64,000 bases of DNA from Microbacterium paraoxydans (GCF_019056515.1 NZ_CP064873.1:1488001-1552000); one strand, 5' to 3'. Shown: positions 21,406 through 34,702, counted from the stretch's first letter. Numbers and translations are program-made. The notes: generated by a model from the sequence alone, not told the origin.

Positions 21406-22812
21406 GTGACCGCTGCTGATTTCGTCGTCGTCGCCAACCGCCTCCCGGTGGACCGGGTCGTGGGGCCCGACGGCGAGGAGACCTGGCGGACGTCGCCCGG
21501 CGGCCTCGTCGCCGCCCTCGAGCCGATGATGCGCCGCGTGCACGGCGCCTGGGTCGGCTGGCCCGGTCAGCCGGACGTGGAGCTCGAGGCCTTCGACGCC
21601 GACGGGATCCATCTCATCCCGGTGTCGCTGAGCTCCGAGGAGGTCGCGGACTACTACGAGGGCTTCGCCAACGACACGATCTGGCCGCTCTACCACGACG
21701 TCATCGCCCCGCCGCAGTACCACCGTGAGTGGTGGGAGGCGTATGTGCGGGTCAACCGCCGGTTCGCCGAGGCCGCCGCGGCCGCCGCCGCTGAGGACGG
21801 CACCGTCTGGGTCCACGACTACCAGCTCCAGCTGGTGCCCCAGATGGTCCGCGAGCTGCGCCCCGACGTCACGATCGGCTACTTCCACCACATCCCGTTC
21901 CCCGCGCACGGCCTCTACGCGCAGCTTCCGTGGCGCGACCAGGTCCTCCGCGGACTGCTCGGCGCCGACGTCATCGGCTTCCAGCGGGCGCAGGACGCGA
22001 CCTACTTCCTCACCGCGGTGCGACGCCGGCTGCGCTACGAGGTGAAGGGGCCGAACATCACGGTCCCGGAGCAGGGCGGCTCGCGGACGGCGATCGCCAA
22101 GGCGTTCCCGATCTCCATCGACACCGCCCCGTACCTCGAACTCGCCGCGCGGGAGGACGTCCGGGCGCGGGCCGCGGAGATCCGCGCGAGCCTCGGCAAC
22201 CCGAAGCGCATCCTCCTCGGCGTCGACCGCTTGGACTACACCAAGGGCATCGGGCACCGGATCAAGGCCTACGGCGAGCTCCTCGAAGACGGCCGCCTCG
22301 ATGTGGAGGACGTCACGCTCATCCAGGTGGCGAGCCCGAGCCGGGAGCGGGTGGACGCCTATGCGCACCTCCGGGACGAGATCGAGCTCGCGGTGGCCCG
22401 CATCAACGGCGACCACGACACGGTCGGCCACTCCGCCATCCGCTACCTGCATCAGGGGTACCCGCGCGAGGAGATGGTCGCCCTGTACCTCGCGGCGGAC
22501 GTCATGCTCGTGACGGCGCTGCGCGACGGCATGAACCTCGTCGCGAAGGAGTACATCGCCACGCGGACGGACAACCGCGGCGTGCTGGTGCTCAGCGAGT
22601 TCACCGGCGCGGCGGACGAGCTCCGTCAGGCCGTGCGCGTCAACCCGCACGACATCGCCGGGCTCAAGGACGCGATCATGGAGGCCGTGGAGATGTCGCC
22701 CGCCGAGCAGGGACGCCGCATGCGGTCCCTGCGCCGACGTGTTCTCGACAACGACGTGAACGCCTGGTCGTCGTCCTTCCTCGAGGCCCTCGCGGACGTC
22801 CGCAGCCGCTGA
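21406..22812 (+). CDS. otsA: trehalose-6-phosphate synthase
   Basis: A GT20 glycosyltransferase that makes trehalose 6-phosphate from UDP-glucose and glucose 6-phosphate. The 468-residue protein has [50 protein letters not shown] and [11 protein letters not shown], covering the donor and acceptor sites. The GTG start at 21406 lies after GAGGAGTGCCCCT; GTAGGTT further up may be its -10. otsB follows 42 bases later, completing the OtsAB trehalose pathway used against osmotic and drying stress. All active-site blocks are intact. Confidence 0.95.
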   Translation: MTAADFVVVANRLPVDRVVGPDGEETWRTSPGGLVAALEPMMRRVHGAWVGWPGQPDVELEAFDADGIHLIPVSLSSEEVADYYEGFANDTIWPLYHDVIAPPQYHREWWEAYVRVNRRFAEAAAAAAAEDGTVWVHDYQLQLVPQMVRELRPDVTIGYFHHIPFPAHGLYAQLPWRDQVLRGLLGADVIGFQRAQDATYFLTAVRRRLRYEVKGPNITVPEQGGSRTAIAKAFPISIDTAPYLELAAREDVRARAAEIRASLGNPKRILLGVDRLDYTKGIGHRIKAYGELLEDGRLDVEDVTLIQVASPSRERVDAYAHLRDEIELAVARINGDHDTVGHSAIRYLHQGYPREEMVALYLAADVMLVTALRDGMNLVAKEYIATRTDNRGVLVLSEFTGAADELRQAVRVNPHDIAGLKDAIMEAVEMSPAEQGRRMRSLRRRVLDNDVNAWSSSFLEALADVRSR

Positions 22813-22854
22813 CCGCCTTCCTGCACCCCCTACTTCCTCTCGATCGGAGACACC

Positions 22855-23652
22855 GTGACGCGCCCCTGGATCCCCGGAACCGCCGACGCCGACCTCACCG
22901 CCCTCGCGACGACGCCGCGCCTGGTGGTCGCCCTCGACTTCGACGGCACCGCCTCCCCGCTCGTCGTGGACCCCATGGCCGCGCGGGCGCTTCCCGAGGT
23001 GGCCGTGCAGATGAATCGCCTCGCTGCGATGCCCGACACCGTGGTCGCCTACGTCTCCGGGCGCAGCATGCACGACCTCCGGGAGATCACCGAGCACACC
23101 GACGACTCCGTCGTGGTGCTCGCCGGCTCCCACGGCGCGCAGTACTGGTTCCCCGGCGAGGGGGCCGCCGACGCGCCGGGCGATGCGACCGAGACCGGGG
23201 CGCGGGAGGAGCTGTGGGCGGCCGCGCAGCCGATCATCGACCGCTACGAGGGGGCGGAGCTGGAGCCCAAGACCTTCGGCATGGGCGTGCACACCCGCCG
23301 CGCGGACCGGGACACCGAGGAGAAGGTCTTCGCCGAGATCGACGCCCTCGTCGCCGAACGCTTCCCGCACTGGCGGCGGCGCGCCGGTCACCGGGTGCTG
23401 GAGTTCTCGTCGCGGAACGAGGGCAAGGACGCCGCGATGATCGCCCTCCGGGAGCGCTTCGACGCGACGGGCATCCTCTTCGCCGGCGACGACGTGACCG
23501 ACGAGGATGCGATGCGCGTGCTGCAGGAGGGCGACCTCGGCGTGCGCGTCGGACCAGGGGAGAGCGCCGCGACCCTCCGTGTGGACTCCCCACAACAGAT
23601 CGCCGCGCTTCTGGAGACGCTCGCGAACGAGAGGGCCGTCGCGCAGGAATAG
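22855..23652 (+). CDS. otsB: trehalose-6-phosphate phosphatase
   Basis: A HAD-superfamily phosphatase, 265 residues, releasing trehalose from trehalose 6-phosphate. ALDFDGTASPL carries the nucleophile Asp and the acid/base Asp (DxDGT). AYVSGRS is motif 2, NEGKDAA holds the motif 3 Lys, and FAGDDVTDEDAM is motif 4. The GTG start is at 22855 after CGGAGACACC. It follows otsA by 42 bases and ends nine bases before ilvD, whose own leaderless promoter overlaps the end of otsB. Confidence 0.95.
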   Translation: MTRPWIPGTADADLTALATTPRLVVALDFDGTASPLVVDPMAARALPEVAVQMNRLAAMPDTVVAYVSGRSMHDLREITEHTDDSVVVLAGSHGAQYWFPGEGAADAPGDATETGAREELWAAAQPIIDRYEGAELEPKTFGMGVHTRRADRDTEEKVFAEIDALVAERFPHWRRRAGHRVLEFSSRNEGKDAAMIALRERFDATGILFAGDDVTDEDAMRVLQEGDLGVRVGPGESAATLRVDSPQQIAALLETLANERAVAQE

Positions 23653-23661
23653 ACTCTCGTC

Positions 23662-25380
23662 ATGTCCTCGCATGATCCCTCCGCCAGCGCGCCCATCGAC
23701 ATCAAGCCCCGCAGTCGCGTCGTCACCGACGGCATCGAGGCCACGACCTCCCGCGGCATGCTCCGCGCCGTCGGCATGGGGGATGCCGACTGGGACAAGC
23801 CGCAGATCGGCATCGCGTCCAGCTGGAACGAGATCACGCCCTGCAACCTGAGCCTCGACCGGCTCGCGCAGGGCGCGAAGGAGGGCGTGCACTCCGGCGG
23901 CGGGTACCCGCTGCAGTTCGGAACCATCTCCGTCTCGGACGGCATCTCGATGGGCCATGAGGGGATGCACTTCTCGCTCGTGTCCCGCGAGGTCATCGCC
24001 GACTCGGTCGAGACCGTGATGATGGCCGAGCGCCTCGACGGCTCCGTCCTCCTCGCCGGCTGCGACAAGTCCATCCCCGGCATGCTCATGGCCAGCGCGC
24101 GCCTCGACCTGTCGAGCGTCTTCCTCTACGCCGGGTCGATCGCACCGGGCTGGGTCAAGCTCTCCGACGGCACCGAGAAGGACGTCACGATCATCGACTC
24201 GTTCGAGGCGGTCGGTGCCTGCCGTGCCGGCCTCATGAGCGAGGAGGACCTCAAGCGCATCGAGTGCGCCATCGCTCCTGGTGAGGGCGCGTGCGGCGGC
24301 ATGTACACGGCCAACACCATGGCCTCCGTCGCGGAGGCGCTCGGGCTCAGCCTCCCGGGCTCCGCCGCGCCGCCCGCCGCCGACCGCCGTCGCGACTACT
24401 TCGCGCACCGCTCGGGCGAGGCGGTCGTGAACCTGCTCCGCCAGGGGATCACGACGCGCGACATCCTCACCAAGGAGGCGTTCGAGAACGCGATCGCCCT
24501 CGCGATGGCCCTCGGCGGCTCGACCAACGTCGTCCTCCACCTCCTCGCGATCGCCCGCGAGGCGGAGGTCGAGCTGAGCCTGCACGACTTCAACCGCATC
24601 GGCGACAAGGTCCCGCACGTGGCCGACATGAAGCCGTTCGGCAAGTACGTCATGAACGACGTCGACCGGCACGGCGGCATCCCCGTGATCATGAAGGCGA
24701 TGCTCGATGAAGGGCTGCTGCACGGCGACGCGCTCACCGTCACCGGCAAGACGCTCGCCGAGAACCTCGCCGAGCTCGACCCGCAGCCGATCGACGGCGA
24801 GGTCATCCACACGTTCGACAATCCCATCCACGCCACCGGCGGACTCACGATCCTGCACGGATCGCTCGCGCCGGAGGGTGCCGTCGTCAAGACCGCCGGC
24901 TTCGACGCTGCCGTCTTCGAGGGTCCCGCGCGGGTCTTCGAGCGGGAGCGCGCCGCCATGGACGCGGTCGCCGAGGGCAGCATCGAGCCGGGGACGGTCA
25001 TCGTCATCCGGTACGAGGGCCCCAAGGGCGGACCGGGCATGCGCGAGATGCTCGCCATCACCGCGGCCATCAAGGGCGCGGGGCTCGGAAAAGATGTACT
25101 ACTCTTGACGGACGGACGATTCTCAGGCGGCACAACCGGCCTGTGCATCGGCCACATAGCACCCGAAGCGGTGGACGCAGGTCCTATCGCCTTCGTGCGC
25201 GATGGTGATCTGATACGGGTCGATATCGCAGCTCGCTCTCTCGATCTACTCATCGACGAGGCAGAGCTCGCCTCCCGCCGCTCTGGCTGGGAGCCGCTTC
25301 CCCCGCGCTACACCCGAGGCGTTCTTGCCAAGTACTCGCGCCTCGTGCGGTCCGCCGCCGAGGGCGCGACGACCGGCTGA
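23662..25380 (+). CDS. ilvD: dihydroxy-acid dehydratase
   Basis: An iron-sulfur enzyme of valine and isoleucine synthesis that dehydrates 2,3-dihydroxy-acids to 2-keto acids. The 572 residues include three cluster cysteines: C61 (EITPCN), C134 (GCDKSIPG) and C211 ([14 protein letters not shown]), the pattern of [2Fe-2S] members. [15 protein letters not shown] near the C-terminus is also intact. TAGACT (23650-23655) ends six bases before the ATG. From about codon 475 (25087) to near the end, the codon choice changes sharply: AAA, GTA, CTA, TTG, ATA, TCA and repeated GCA appear where the rest of the gene is almost purely G/C-ending, while the protein motif stays normal. Confidence 0.96.
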   Translation: MSSHDPSASAPIDIKPRSRVVTDGIEATTSRGMLRAVGMGDADWDKPQIGIASSWNEITPCNLSLDRLAQGAKEGVHSGGGYPLQFGTISVSDGISMGHEGMHFSLVSREVIADSVETVMMAERLDGSVLLAGCDKSIPGMLMASARLDLSSVFLYAGSIAPGWVKLSDGTEKDVTIIDSFEAVGACRAGLMSEEDLKRIECAIAPGEGACGGMYTANTMASVAEALGLSLPGSAAPPAADRRRDYFAHRSGEAVVNLLRQGITTRDILTKEAFENAIALAMALGGSTNVVLHLLAIAREAEVELSLHDFNRIGDKVPHVADMKPFGKYVMNDVDRHGGIPVIMKAMLDEGLLHGDALTVTGKTLAENLAELDPQPIDGEVIHTFDNPIHATGGLTILHGSLAPEGAVVKTAGFDAAVFEGPARVFERERAAMDAVAEGSIEPGTVIVIRYEGPKGGPGMREMLAITAAIKGAGLGKDVLLLTDGRFSGGTTGLCIGHIAPEAVDAGPIAFVRDGDLIRVDIAARSLDLLIDEAELASRRSGWEPLPPRYTRGVLAKYSRLVRSAAEGATTG

Positions 25381-25450
25381 TCCATCGACCGGCTCAGCAA
25401 CCGCTCGATCGGAGCGCCGGTGTCCCGCACAGTTCATCAGAAGGAAAGTC

Positions 25451-28851
<3,401 letters not shown>

Positions 28852-28864
28852 TTCGACTCGCGAA

Positions 28865-28896
28865 CGAACGGGCGTTCCTCCGGGGGCGCCCGTTCG
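28865..28896 (+). terminator. hairpin after ilvC
   Basis: CGAACGGGCG (28865-28874) and CGCCCGTTCG (28887-28896) form a perfect 10-bp stem with a 12-base loop, 14 bases after the ilvC stop. No T run follows. The function is inferred from position. Confidence 0.6.
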
Positions 28897-28921
28897 GCGT
28901 TCGGTACGGCATTCAGCGGCG

Positions 28922-28938
28922 CAGACATCGGATGTCTG
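28922..28938. promoter_or_regulatory. operator upstream of first fucosidase
   Basis: CAGACATC-G-GATGTCTG is a perfect 17-bp palindrome just before CAGGAT (28942-28947), the likely -10 of a leaderless message starting at ATG 28954. Its core ACATCGGATGT recurs at 31475-31485 in the ROK/ABC intergenic region, so both are probably bound by one repressor, most likely the neighbouring ROK protein. Confidence 0.7.
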
Positions 28939-28953
28939 TGCCAGGATGGACGC

Positions 28954-30219
28954 ATGCGACAGGAATGGTTTGATGACGCCCGCTTCGGCATGTTCGTCCA
29001 CTTCGGCCTCTACAGCGGGGCCGCGCGGCACGAGTGGGTGCAGAACTACGAACGCCTCACCGACGAGGAGTACCGCCCCTACTTCGACAACTTCGACCCC
29101 GACCTCTTCGATGCCGCGGCCCTGGCGAAGACCGCCAAGGAGACAGGGATGGGTTACGTCGTGCTCACGACGAAGCACCACGACGGCTTCTGCCTCTGGG
29201 ACTCGAAGCTGACCGACTTCACCTCCGTCACGGCGGTCGGGCGGGACCTCGTGCGCGAGTACGTCGACGCTCTCCGTGCCGAGGGCATCCGTGTCGGCCT
29301 CTACCACTCGGTCATCGACTGGCATCACCCCGATTTCACGGTGGACTGGAACCACCCCCGACGTGACGACGAGAACGCGCACGCCCTGAACGAGGGGCGT
29401 GACATGGCCCGCTACCGGGAGTACCTGCACGGTCAGGTCCGCGAGCTGCTCACCGAGTACGGCGACATCGACTACCTGTTCTTCGACTTCACCTACCCGG
29501 AGTCCAAGGACGGCTGGGAGGGCAAGGGGCCGCAGGACTGGGACGCCGAGGCGCTGCTCGCGCTGTGCCGTGAGCTGCAGCCGGAGATGCTCGTCAACGA
29601 CCGGCTCGGCATCCCCGCGGACTTCGTGACGCCCGAGCAGTACCAGCCGACGGCTCCGATCGTCCGCGACGGGTTGCCCCTCGTATGGGAGGCGTGCCAG
29701 ACGCTCAACGGCTCCTGGGGCTATCACCGGGACAACACCGACCAGAAGTCGCCGGTGCTGCTCGTGCAGATGCTCGTCGACTCGGTGTCGATGGGCGGCA
29801 ACATGCTGCTCAACATCGGTCCGGACGGGCGCGGGGCGATCGCGCCCCGGGACGCGGCGACCCTCGCCGAGATCGGGGAGTGGATGCGGCTCCACGACCG
29901 CGCCGTGATCGGGGCCGGCCACGCGCCGTTCACGCCGCCCCGAGAGGGCGTGTACACGCTCCGCGGCGACCGGCTCTACCTGAGCCTGTTCAGCTGGCCG
30001 CTGGGCTTCGTGCATCTGCCCGGTCTTGCGGGCAAGGTCTCGTATGCGCGCCTGCTGAACGACGGGTCCTGGCTGCGCACGAGCGTCAGCGACCCGGACC
30101 AGCAGGCCGACCTGATGACGCCGGCGGGCGAGGCCGAGGGGACGCTCACGGTGCACCTCCCGGTACGCCGTCCCGACGTGCTGATGCCGGTCATCGAGCT
30201 GCGGCTGACGGGGGAGTGA
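28954..30219 (+). CDS. alpha-L-fucosidase (GH29)
   Basis: A retaining glycosidase that releases fucose from fucosides. The 421-residue protein starts RQEWFDDARFGMFVHFGLYS, the GH29 beginning, and has the VVLTTKHHDGFCLWDS block. The nucleophile is probably Asp178 in IDYLFFDFTYPES. NMLLNIGPDGRG closes the catalytic barrel. There is no signal peptide, so it should act inside the cell on imported fucosides. It is shorter than many GH29 enzymes and lacks a clear extra C-terminal domain beyond a small beta sandwich. It lies alone behind an operator shared with the ABC operon, and converges with the ROK regulator gene. Acid/base residue not assigned. Confidence 0.9.
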   Translation: MRQEWFDDARFGMFVHFGLYSGAARHEWVQNYERLTDEEYRPYFDNFDPDLFDAAALAKTAKETGMGYVVLTTKHHDGFCLWDSKLTDFTSVTAVGRDLVREYVDALRAEGIRVGLYHSVIDWHHPDFTVDWNHPRRDDENAHALNEGRDMARYREYLHGQVRELLTEYGDIDYLFFDFTYPESKDGWEGKGPQDWDAEALLALCRELQPEMLVNDRLGIPADFVTPEQYQPTAPIVRDGLPLVWEACQTLNGSWGYHRDNTDQKSPVLLVQMLVDSVSMGGNMLLNIGPDGRGAIAPRDAATLAEIGEWMRLHDRAVIGAGHAPFTPPREGVYTLRGDRLYLSLFSWPLGFVHLPGLAGKVSYARLLNDGSWLRTSVSDPDQQADLMTPAGEAEGTLTVHLPVRRPDVLMPVIELRLTGE

Positions 30220-30238
30220 GGCCGTCGGTGGCGACGGC

Positions 30239-31390
30239 TCAGGCCGTCGCCACCGGGATCTCCATGCCCTCCAGCGCGAGGCGCGCGGCGCCGTGCAGGA
30301 TCGCGTCCGCGCCGGTGGCCGCAGCCTCGATCCGCAGGCGCTGGGTCGCGAGCGGGTGGCAGGCCTCGTAGACCCGGCTGCGCACCGCGGCGATGAACGG
30401 CTCGGAGGCGCTCATGCTCCCGGTGAGGAAGAGGGCGTGCGGGTTGAAGAAGTTCACGACCCCGGAGAGCGCCTGACCCAGGTGGGTCCCGGCGGTGCGG
30501 ACGAGCGTCGTCGCCAGCGGGTCCGCGTCCCGTGCCAGTGTCAGCACGTCGGCCGTGGTGCGGACGTCGGTGTTGCCGCGCTCGCGCATCTGGCGGACGA
30601 GGCTCGCGCCGCTGGCCACAGTCTCCAGGCAGCCGGTGTTGCCGCAGGAGCAGGGGATGTCCCCGCTGCCGTCGATCCGCGTGTGCGTGATGTCGCCGGC
30701 CGCAGCGGTGGCCCCGCGGTGGATGTGGCCGTCCACGATGATCCCGCTGCCGATCGCGGTGCCCGCCTTGACGGTGATGCTGTGCTGGGTGTGCCCGAGC
30801 TGGCGACGGTGCTCGCCGAGGGCGGCGAGATTCGCGTCGTTGTCGACGACGACGGGGACGCCGTGGCGCTCCGCGAGGTGCTCGCCGACGCGGAATCCGG
30901 GCCACCCCGGCATCCGCGAGGGCTGATCCACGGAGCCGGTCGCGACGTCGACGGGGCCGGGCAGGCTCACGCCGATCGCGTGGACCCGCGTCTCGGCGAG
31001 CAGGCGCTCGAACACCTCCGACACTCTCTCCAGCGTGGCCTCCGGGCCGTCCGCGACGTCGATCGCGATGGTCTCCGAGTGGAGCAGGCCGCCGCTGAGG
31101 TCGTGCCGCCCGATGCGGGCATGGCGCCCGCCGAGATCGGCGGACAGCACGATGCCGTCGCCGGCGATCCGGAGCACGCGCGGCCGTCGTCCGCCGCGGG
31201 AGGTGCCGGCCCCGGCCTCCTCCAGCACGCCCGCATCGAGAAGCGCCTGCACGCGCAGGCCGACGGTGGAGGCGGCCACGCCGAGAGCGGAGGCGAGCTC
31301 CGAGCGGGAGCGGGCCTGACCGCGCGCGACGAAGTCGAGGATGCGCCGGGTGTGCGGATCGTCGACGGGGGTGTCGGCGGGGTTCGTCAT
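30239..31390 (-). CDS. ROK family transcriptional repressor
   Basis: 383 residues. The N-terminal winged helix (ILDFVARGQARSRSELASAL, SALGVAASTVGLRVQALLDA) precedes the ROK sugar-binding fold with VVVDNDANLAALGE and the zinc motif CSCGNTGCLE. It binds DNA without sugar and is expected to let go on binding the inducing sugar. It lies between the first fucosidase and the ABC operon and is divergent from the latter. Palindromes at both promoters make it the likely local regulator. ATG 31390 is chosen with GAAGGGCC before it; an upstream ATG at 31438 would add a basic tail. Confidence 0.9.
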   Translation of the reverse strand: MTNPADTPVDDPHTRRILDFVARGQARSRSELASALGVAASTVGLRVQALLDAGVLEEAGAGTSRGGRRPRVLRIAGDGIVLSADLGGRHARIGRHDLSGGLLHSETIAIDVADGPEATLERVSEVFERLLAETRVHAIGVSLPGPVDVATGSVDQPSRMPGWPGFRVGEHLAERHGVPVVVDNDANLAALGEHRRQLGHTQHSITVKAGTAIGSGIIVDGHIHRGATAAAGDITHTRIDGSGDIPCSCGNTGCLETVASGASLVRQMRERGNTDVRTTADVLTLARDADPLATTLVRTAGTHLGQALSGVVNFFNPHALFLTGSMSASEPFIAAVRSRVYEACHPLATQRLRIEAAATGADAILHGAARLALEGMEIPVATA

Positions 31391-31473
31391 GGAGGCCCTT
31401 CGTCTCGGAGCATCGTCAGCGTAGCGGGGGTGTCGCATGTTTCGGGGGAGTGACGAATTATCACCACCCTATA

Positions 31474-31486
31474 AACATCGGATGTT
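31474..31486. promoter_or_regulatory. operator between ROK repressor and ABC operon
   Basis: AACATC-G-GATGTT, a perfect 13-bp palindrome sharing the 11-bp core ACATCGGATGT with the palindrome at 28922-28938. It is centred between the divergent ROK and ABC operon starts, 90 and 110 bases away. Confidence 0.7.
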
Positions 31487-31535
31487 CAGCTTGCGGCACC
31501 TTGCGAACTATGACAGCGTAACTTCATACGAAATC

Positions 31536-31566
31536 CTAATTGGTTAGTTCGAGTCTCGAAATAACC
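31536..31566. promoter_or_regulatory. second operator before the sugar ABC operon
   Basis: Positions 31542-31566 form a 25-bp palindrome around T31554 with one mismatched pair: the left arm is GGTTAGTTCGAG and the right arm is CTCGAAATAACC. CTAATTGGTTAG (31536-31547) is an overlapping smaller palindrome. The site lies between a plausible promoter (TTGCGA at 31501, CATACG near 31525) and the ribosome binding site AGGAGG of the first gene, a roadblock position. It differs from the ACATCGGATGT type, so a second regulator is possible. Confidence 0.6.
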
Positions 31567-31589
31567 GTTCCCTTCTCAGGAGGCATTCA

Positions 31590-32849
31590 ATGAAGAAGTT
31601 GCGTGTGGGGGCTGTCGCCGCTGTCGCGGGCGTGGCCGTGGCGATGACCGGCTGTGCGAGCAGCGGGGGATCCGGAGGCTCGGCCGACGGCGACACCATC
31701 GTCGTGGACATGTGGGCCGGCAGCGAGTCGGACGTCGACGCGCTGGAGGCGCAGATCGAGTTCGCGCAGAAGCAGAACCCGGACATCAAGATCAAGCTGC
31801 AGACTTCGCCGTGGAGCGACTTCTTCACGAAGCTCACCACCAACATGGCCAGCGGCAACATGGCCTGCATCACCGGCATGAGCGGTGCGCAGCTCGGCGG
31901 CTACACGGCGGGCTTCCGTCAGCTGAGCGACGAGGACCTCGAGACCGCCGGCATCGACTGGTCGGAGTTCAACCCGAGCGCGGACGGCATCCTCAGCTTC
32001 GAGGGCAAGGTCTACGGCGTGCCGTTCGACGTCGCCACCATGCTCGTCTACTACAACCAGGACATGCTGACGGCCACCGGCGCCGCGACTCCGGAGATCG
32101 GCTGGACGTTCGACGACTTCGCCACGATCGCGGCCGACGCCACGAAGGACGGCAAGTACGGCTTTGGCATGGGCATGGGCGGCTACCAGTGGATGTCGAT
32201 GCCGATCGCCTACTCCGCCACGCAGCCCGCCTCCGAGGACGGCACACTGCACATCGACGACGAGGACTTCGTCGACGCGGCGTCCTGGTACGCCGGCCTG
32301 GTCACCGAGAAGAAGGTCGCGGCTCCGGTCGCCTCCGCGTCGGACACCGGCTGGGGCGAGAACCAGTACACGGGCGGCAACGCGGCGATGGCCGTCGACG
32401 GCACCTGGAACGCGGTCAGCTACCTCAACAACGAGTCCGGCTTCGCCGCCGGCATGGTGCCGCTGCCCGCCGGCGTGGACGGCAACCCCGGCCCGATCCT
32501 CGGCTCCGGCTACGGCATCGCCGAGAACTGCAAGAACCCGGAGGCCGCGCTGAAGGTGCTCGGCTCCCTCGTCGGCGAGGACGCGCAGGACTACATCGCC
32601 TCGTCCGGCCGCTCCTACCCGGCCCGCACCTCGTCGCAGCCGCTGTACTTCGAGTCGATCGACGAGCAGTACCGGGACCAGGTCCAGTCGGTGTTCGAGG
32701 CCGCGTTCGGCGACACGGTGCCGCTCTACATGACCAAGAACTGGCAGAAGCTCGACAGCTACATCCAGCCCAACCTCGTCAGCGTCTACAACGGCCAGAT
32801 GACGATGGAGGAGCTGCTGTCGAACGCCCAGGCGCAGTTCGGCGAGTGA
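31590..32849 (+). CDS. sugar ABC transporter, substrate-binding lipoprotein
   Basis: 419 residues. A signal peptide with lipobox AMTGC anchors it through Cys22 on the outer surface. The mature part is a family 1 solute-binding protein: [60 protein letters not shown] and a C-terminal Trp/Tyr-rich ligand region. It captures an oligosaccharide or glycoside, here probably a fucose-containing one given the two fucosidases. The start ATG 31590 has AGGAGG at a good distance. It is the first gene of a seven-part cluster including two permeases, but no ATP-binding subunit is encoded in the window, so a shared ATPase of MsiK type must serve it. Confidence 0.93.
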   Translation: MKKLRVGAVAAVAGVAVAMTGCASSGGSGGSADGDTIVVDMWAGSESDVDALEAQIEFAQKQNPDIKIKLQTSPWSDFFTKLTTNMASGNMACITGMSGAQLGGYTAGFRQLSDEDLETAGIDWSEFNPSADGILSFEGKVYGVPFDVATMLVYYNQDMLTATGAATPEIGWTFDDFATIAADATKDGKYGFGMGMGGYQWMSMPIAYSATQPASEDGTLHIDDEDFVDAASWYAGLVTEKKVAAPVASASDTGWGENQYTGGNAAMAVDGTWNAVSYLNNESGFAAGMVPLPAGVDGNPGPILGSGYGIAENCKNPEAALKVLGSLVGEDAQDYIASSGRSYPARTSSQPLYFESIDEQYRDQVQSVFEAAFGDTVPLYMTKNWQKLDSYIQPNLVSVYNGQMTMEELLSNAQAQFGE

Positions 32850-32892
32850 GCCGGATCCGGCCCGCACAGCAGTAACAGAGAGAGACGACGAG

Positions 32893-33798
32893 ATGACGAT
32901 CACGACGAGACGTCGAGGATCGCTCGCCAAGGTCGAGGGCCGCCAGGCGCTGGGTTTCGCAAGCCCGGCCCTGGTGGGCCTCGCCCTGTTCACGATCGTG
33001 CCCGTGGGGCTGTCGATCGTGATGAGCGTGTTCGACTGGCCGACCTTCGGCGAACGCACCTTCAACGGGGTGGACAACTACGTCAAGCTGTTCACCAGCA
33101 GCCCGGACTTCTGGCCCGCGCTGCGGAACTCGGCCGTGTACACGCTGCTGTACGTGCCGTTGAGTGTCGCTCTCTCGCTCGTGCTCGCCCTCGGACTCGG
33201 CCCCCGCATCCGCGGCCGCGGTGCCCTGCGCGTCCTCTTCTTCATCCCCGTCGTGACCCCGATGGTCGCGAACGTCCTGGTGTGGAAGATGATGCTGCAG
33301 CCCCAGGGGCTCTTCAACGGCCTCTCGGTCACCTGGTTCGGCATCGAGCTGCCAAACTTCCTCGCCGACCCCAACTGGGCGATGATCATGGTCGTCGTCA
33401 TGAGCGTCTGGCAGGGTCTCGGCTACAACATGCTGATCTTCTCGGCAGCCCTCGAGCAGCTCCCGGAGAGCGTGCTGGAGGCCGCCAGCATCGATGGTGC
33501 GCAGGGGTTCCGGCGGGTCTGGAGCATCATCATCCCGATGATCTCGCCGTCGATCTTCTTCGCGACGATCATGACGATGATCACCTCGCTCCAGGTCTTC
33601 GTCCAGCCGCAGATGCTCACCGGAGGCGGCCCCGGCAACGCCACCAAGCCGCTCGTGATGTACATCTGGGAGCAGGGCTTCACGTTCGGCGACCTCGGGC
33701 TCGCCGCCGCCGCCGCATGGATCCTCTTCGCGATCATCATCGCGATCACGGGCATCCAGTTCGCCGCACAGAAGAAGTGGGTGCACTATGAGCACTGA
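32893..33798 (+). CDS. sugar ABC transporter permease (MalF-like)
   Basis: 301 residues with about six membrane helices. The EAA loop (VLEAASIDGAQGFRRVWSII) contacts the ATPase. The N-terminal segment ALGFASPALVGLALFTIVPV and GLSIVMSVFDW are typical of the CUT1 family. It overlaps the next permease by 11 bases. It forms the membrane channel together with the downstream partner and receives sugar from the lipoprotein upstream. ATG 32893 follows AGAGAGACGACGAG, a purine-rich site. Confidence 0.92.
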   Translation: MTITTRRRGSLAKVEGRQALGFASPALVGLALFTIVPVGLSIVMSVFDWPTFGERTFNGVDNYVKLFTSSPDFWPALRNSAVYTLLYVPLSVALSLVLALGLGPRIRGRGALRVLFFIPVVTPMVANVLVWKMMLQPQGLFNGLSVTWFGIELPNFLADPNWAMIMVVVMSVWQGLGYNMLIFSAALEQLPESVLEAASIDGAQGFRRVWSIIIPMISPSIFFATIMTMITSLQVFVQPQMLTGGGPGNATKPLVMYIWEQGFTFGDLGLAAAAAWILFAIIIAITGIQFAAQKKWVHYEH

Positions 33799-34702
33799 GA
33801 CCCTCGTCCGGCCCACCGGCACCGCCCCGCGGCGTCAGCGCGAGCGGGAGCGGGCCCGCGGAGCGGCGACAACGCCCGGCGCGCGTGCCCGGCTGATCCT
33901 CGCGCACGTCACCATCTACGTCGCGGCGCTCATCTTCATCGCGCCGCTCGTCTACGCGTTCTTCTCGGCCCTCAAGCCGAACTCGGAGATGTTCTCGATG
34001 CCGCCGACCCTGGTGGGCTCCGAGATCCGCTGGAGCAACTTCGTCGACGTCTTCGCCTACGGACCGTTCCTGACGTACATCATGAACTCGTTCATCGTGG
34101 CGATCGGCGGCACCCTGGTCGTGCTGGTGGTGTCGACCACGGCCGGATACGCGTTCGGGCGCCTGCGGTGGAAGGGCAGGGACGCGGTGTTCGTCCTCTT
34201 CCTCGCCACGCTGATGGTGCCCGCCGAGGTGCTCGTCATCCCCATGTTCCAGGTCATGCAGTGGTTCAACTGGGTCGACACCTATCAGGCGCTCATCCTG
34301 CCCTTCGCGTTCGGCGCCTTCGGCACGTTCCTGATGCGGCAGTTCTTCCGCGGCATCCCCTACGAACTGGAGGAGGCGGCCCGTGTCGACGGCGCAGGTC
34401 CCGTCCGGTCGTTCCTGCAGATCATCCTGCCGCTGTCGAAGTCCGCGGTCGCCGTGCTCGCGGTCTTCACGTTCCTCTCGTTCTGGAACAGCTACCTCTG
34501 GCCCCTCATCGTCACCGTCGACTACAACGCGCATGGCACGCTGCCCGTCGGTCTGGCGAGCTTCGCCGGCCTCACCGGCACCCGCTGGGACCTGCAGATG
34601 GCCGCCGCCATCATCTCGATGATCCCCACCACCCTGCTCGTCATCGTGCTGCAGAAGCACCTGGTCAAGGGCATCGCGATGGCCGGGCTGGGCGGACGAT
34701 GA
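33788..34702 (+). CDS. sugar ABC transporter permease (MalG-like)
   Basis: 304 residues. A basic, disordered start (RRQRERERARGAATTPGARA) is followed by six membrane helices with the EAA loop (ELEEAARVDGAGPVRSFLQI) and the MalG-type end (LQKHLVKGIAMAGLGG). It overlaps the first permease by 11 bases and the kinase by four (ATGA), showing tight translational coupling. It pairs with the upstream permease in the importer. Confidence 0.92.
   Translation: MSTETLVRPTGTAPRRQRERERARGAATTPGARARLILAHVTIYVAALIFIAPLVYAFFSALKPNSEMFSMPPTLVGSEIRWSNFVDVFAYGPFLTYIMNSFIVAIGGTLVVLVVSTTAGYAFGRLRWKGRDAVFVLFLATLMVPAEVLVIPMFQVMQWFNWVDTYQALILPFAFGAFGTFLMRQFFRGIPYELEEAARVDGAGPVRSFLQIILPLSKSAVAVLAVFTFLSFWNSYLWPLIVTVDYNAHGTLPVGLASFAGLTGTRWDLQMAAAIISMIPTTLLVIVLQKHLVKGIAMAGLGGR

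Noticed and set aside
20395..24858. A very long minus-strand open frame (about 1,487 codons) across otsA, otsB and ilvD
   Set aside because: It is the antisense of three well-identified enzymes; high GC keeps the frame open, and its translation is Arg/His/Glu-rich low-complexity sequence without a domain.
25381..25450. Leader peptide or riboswitch before ilvB
   Set aside because: The 70-base gap has no run of Leu/Val/Ile codons and no recognisable aptamer or T-box element.
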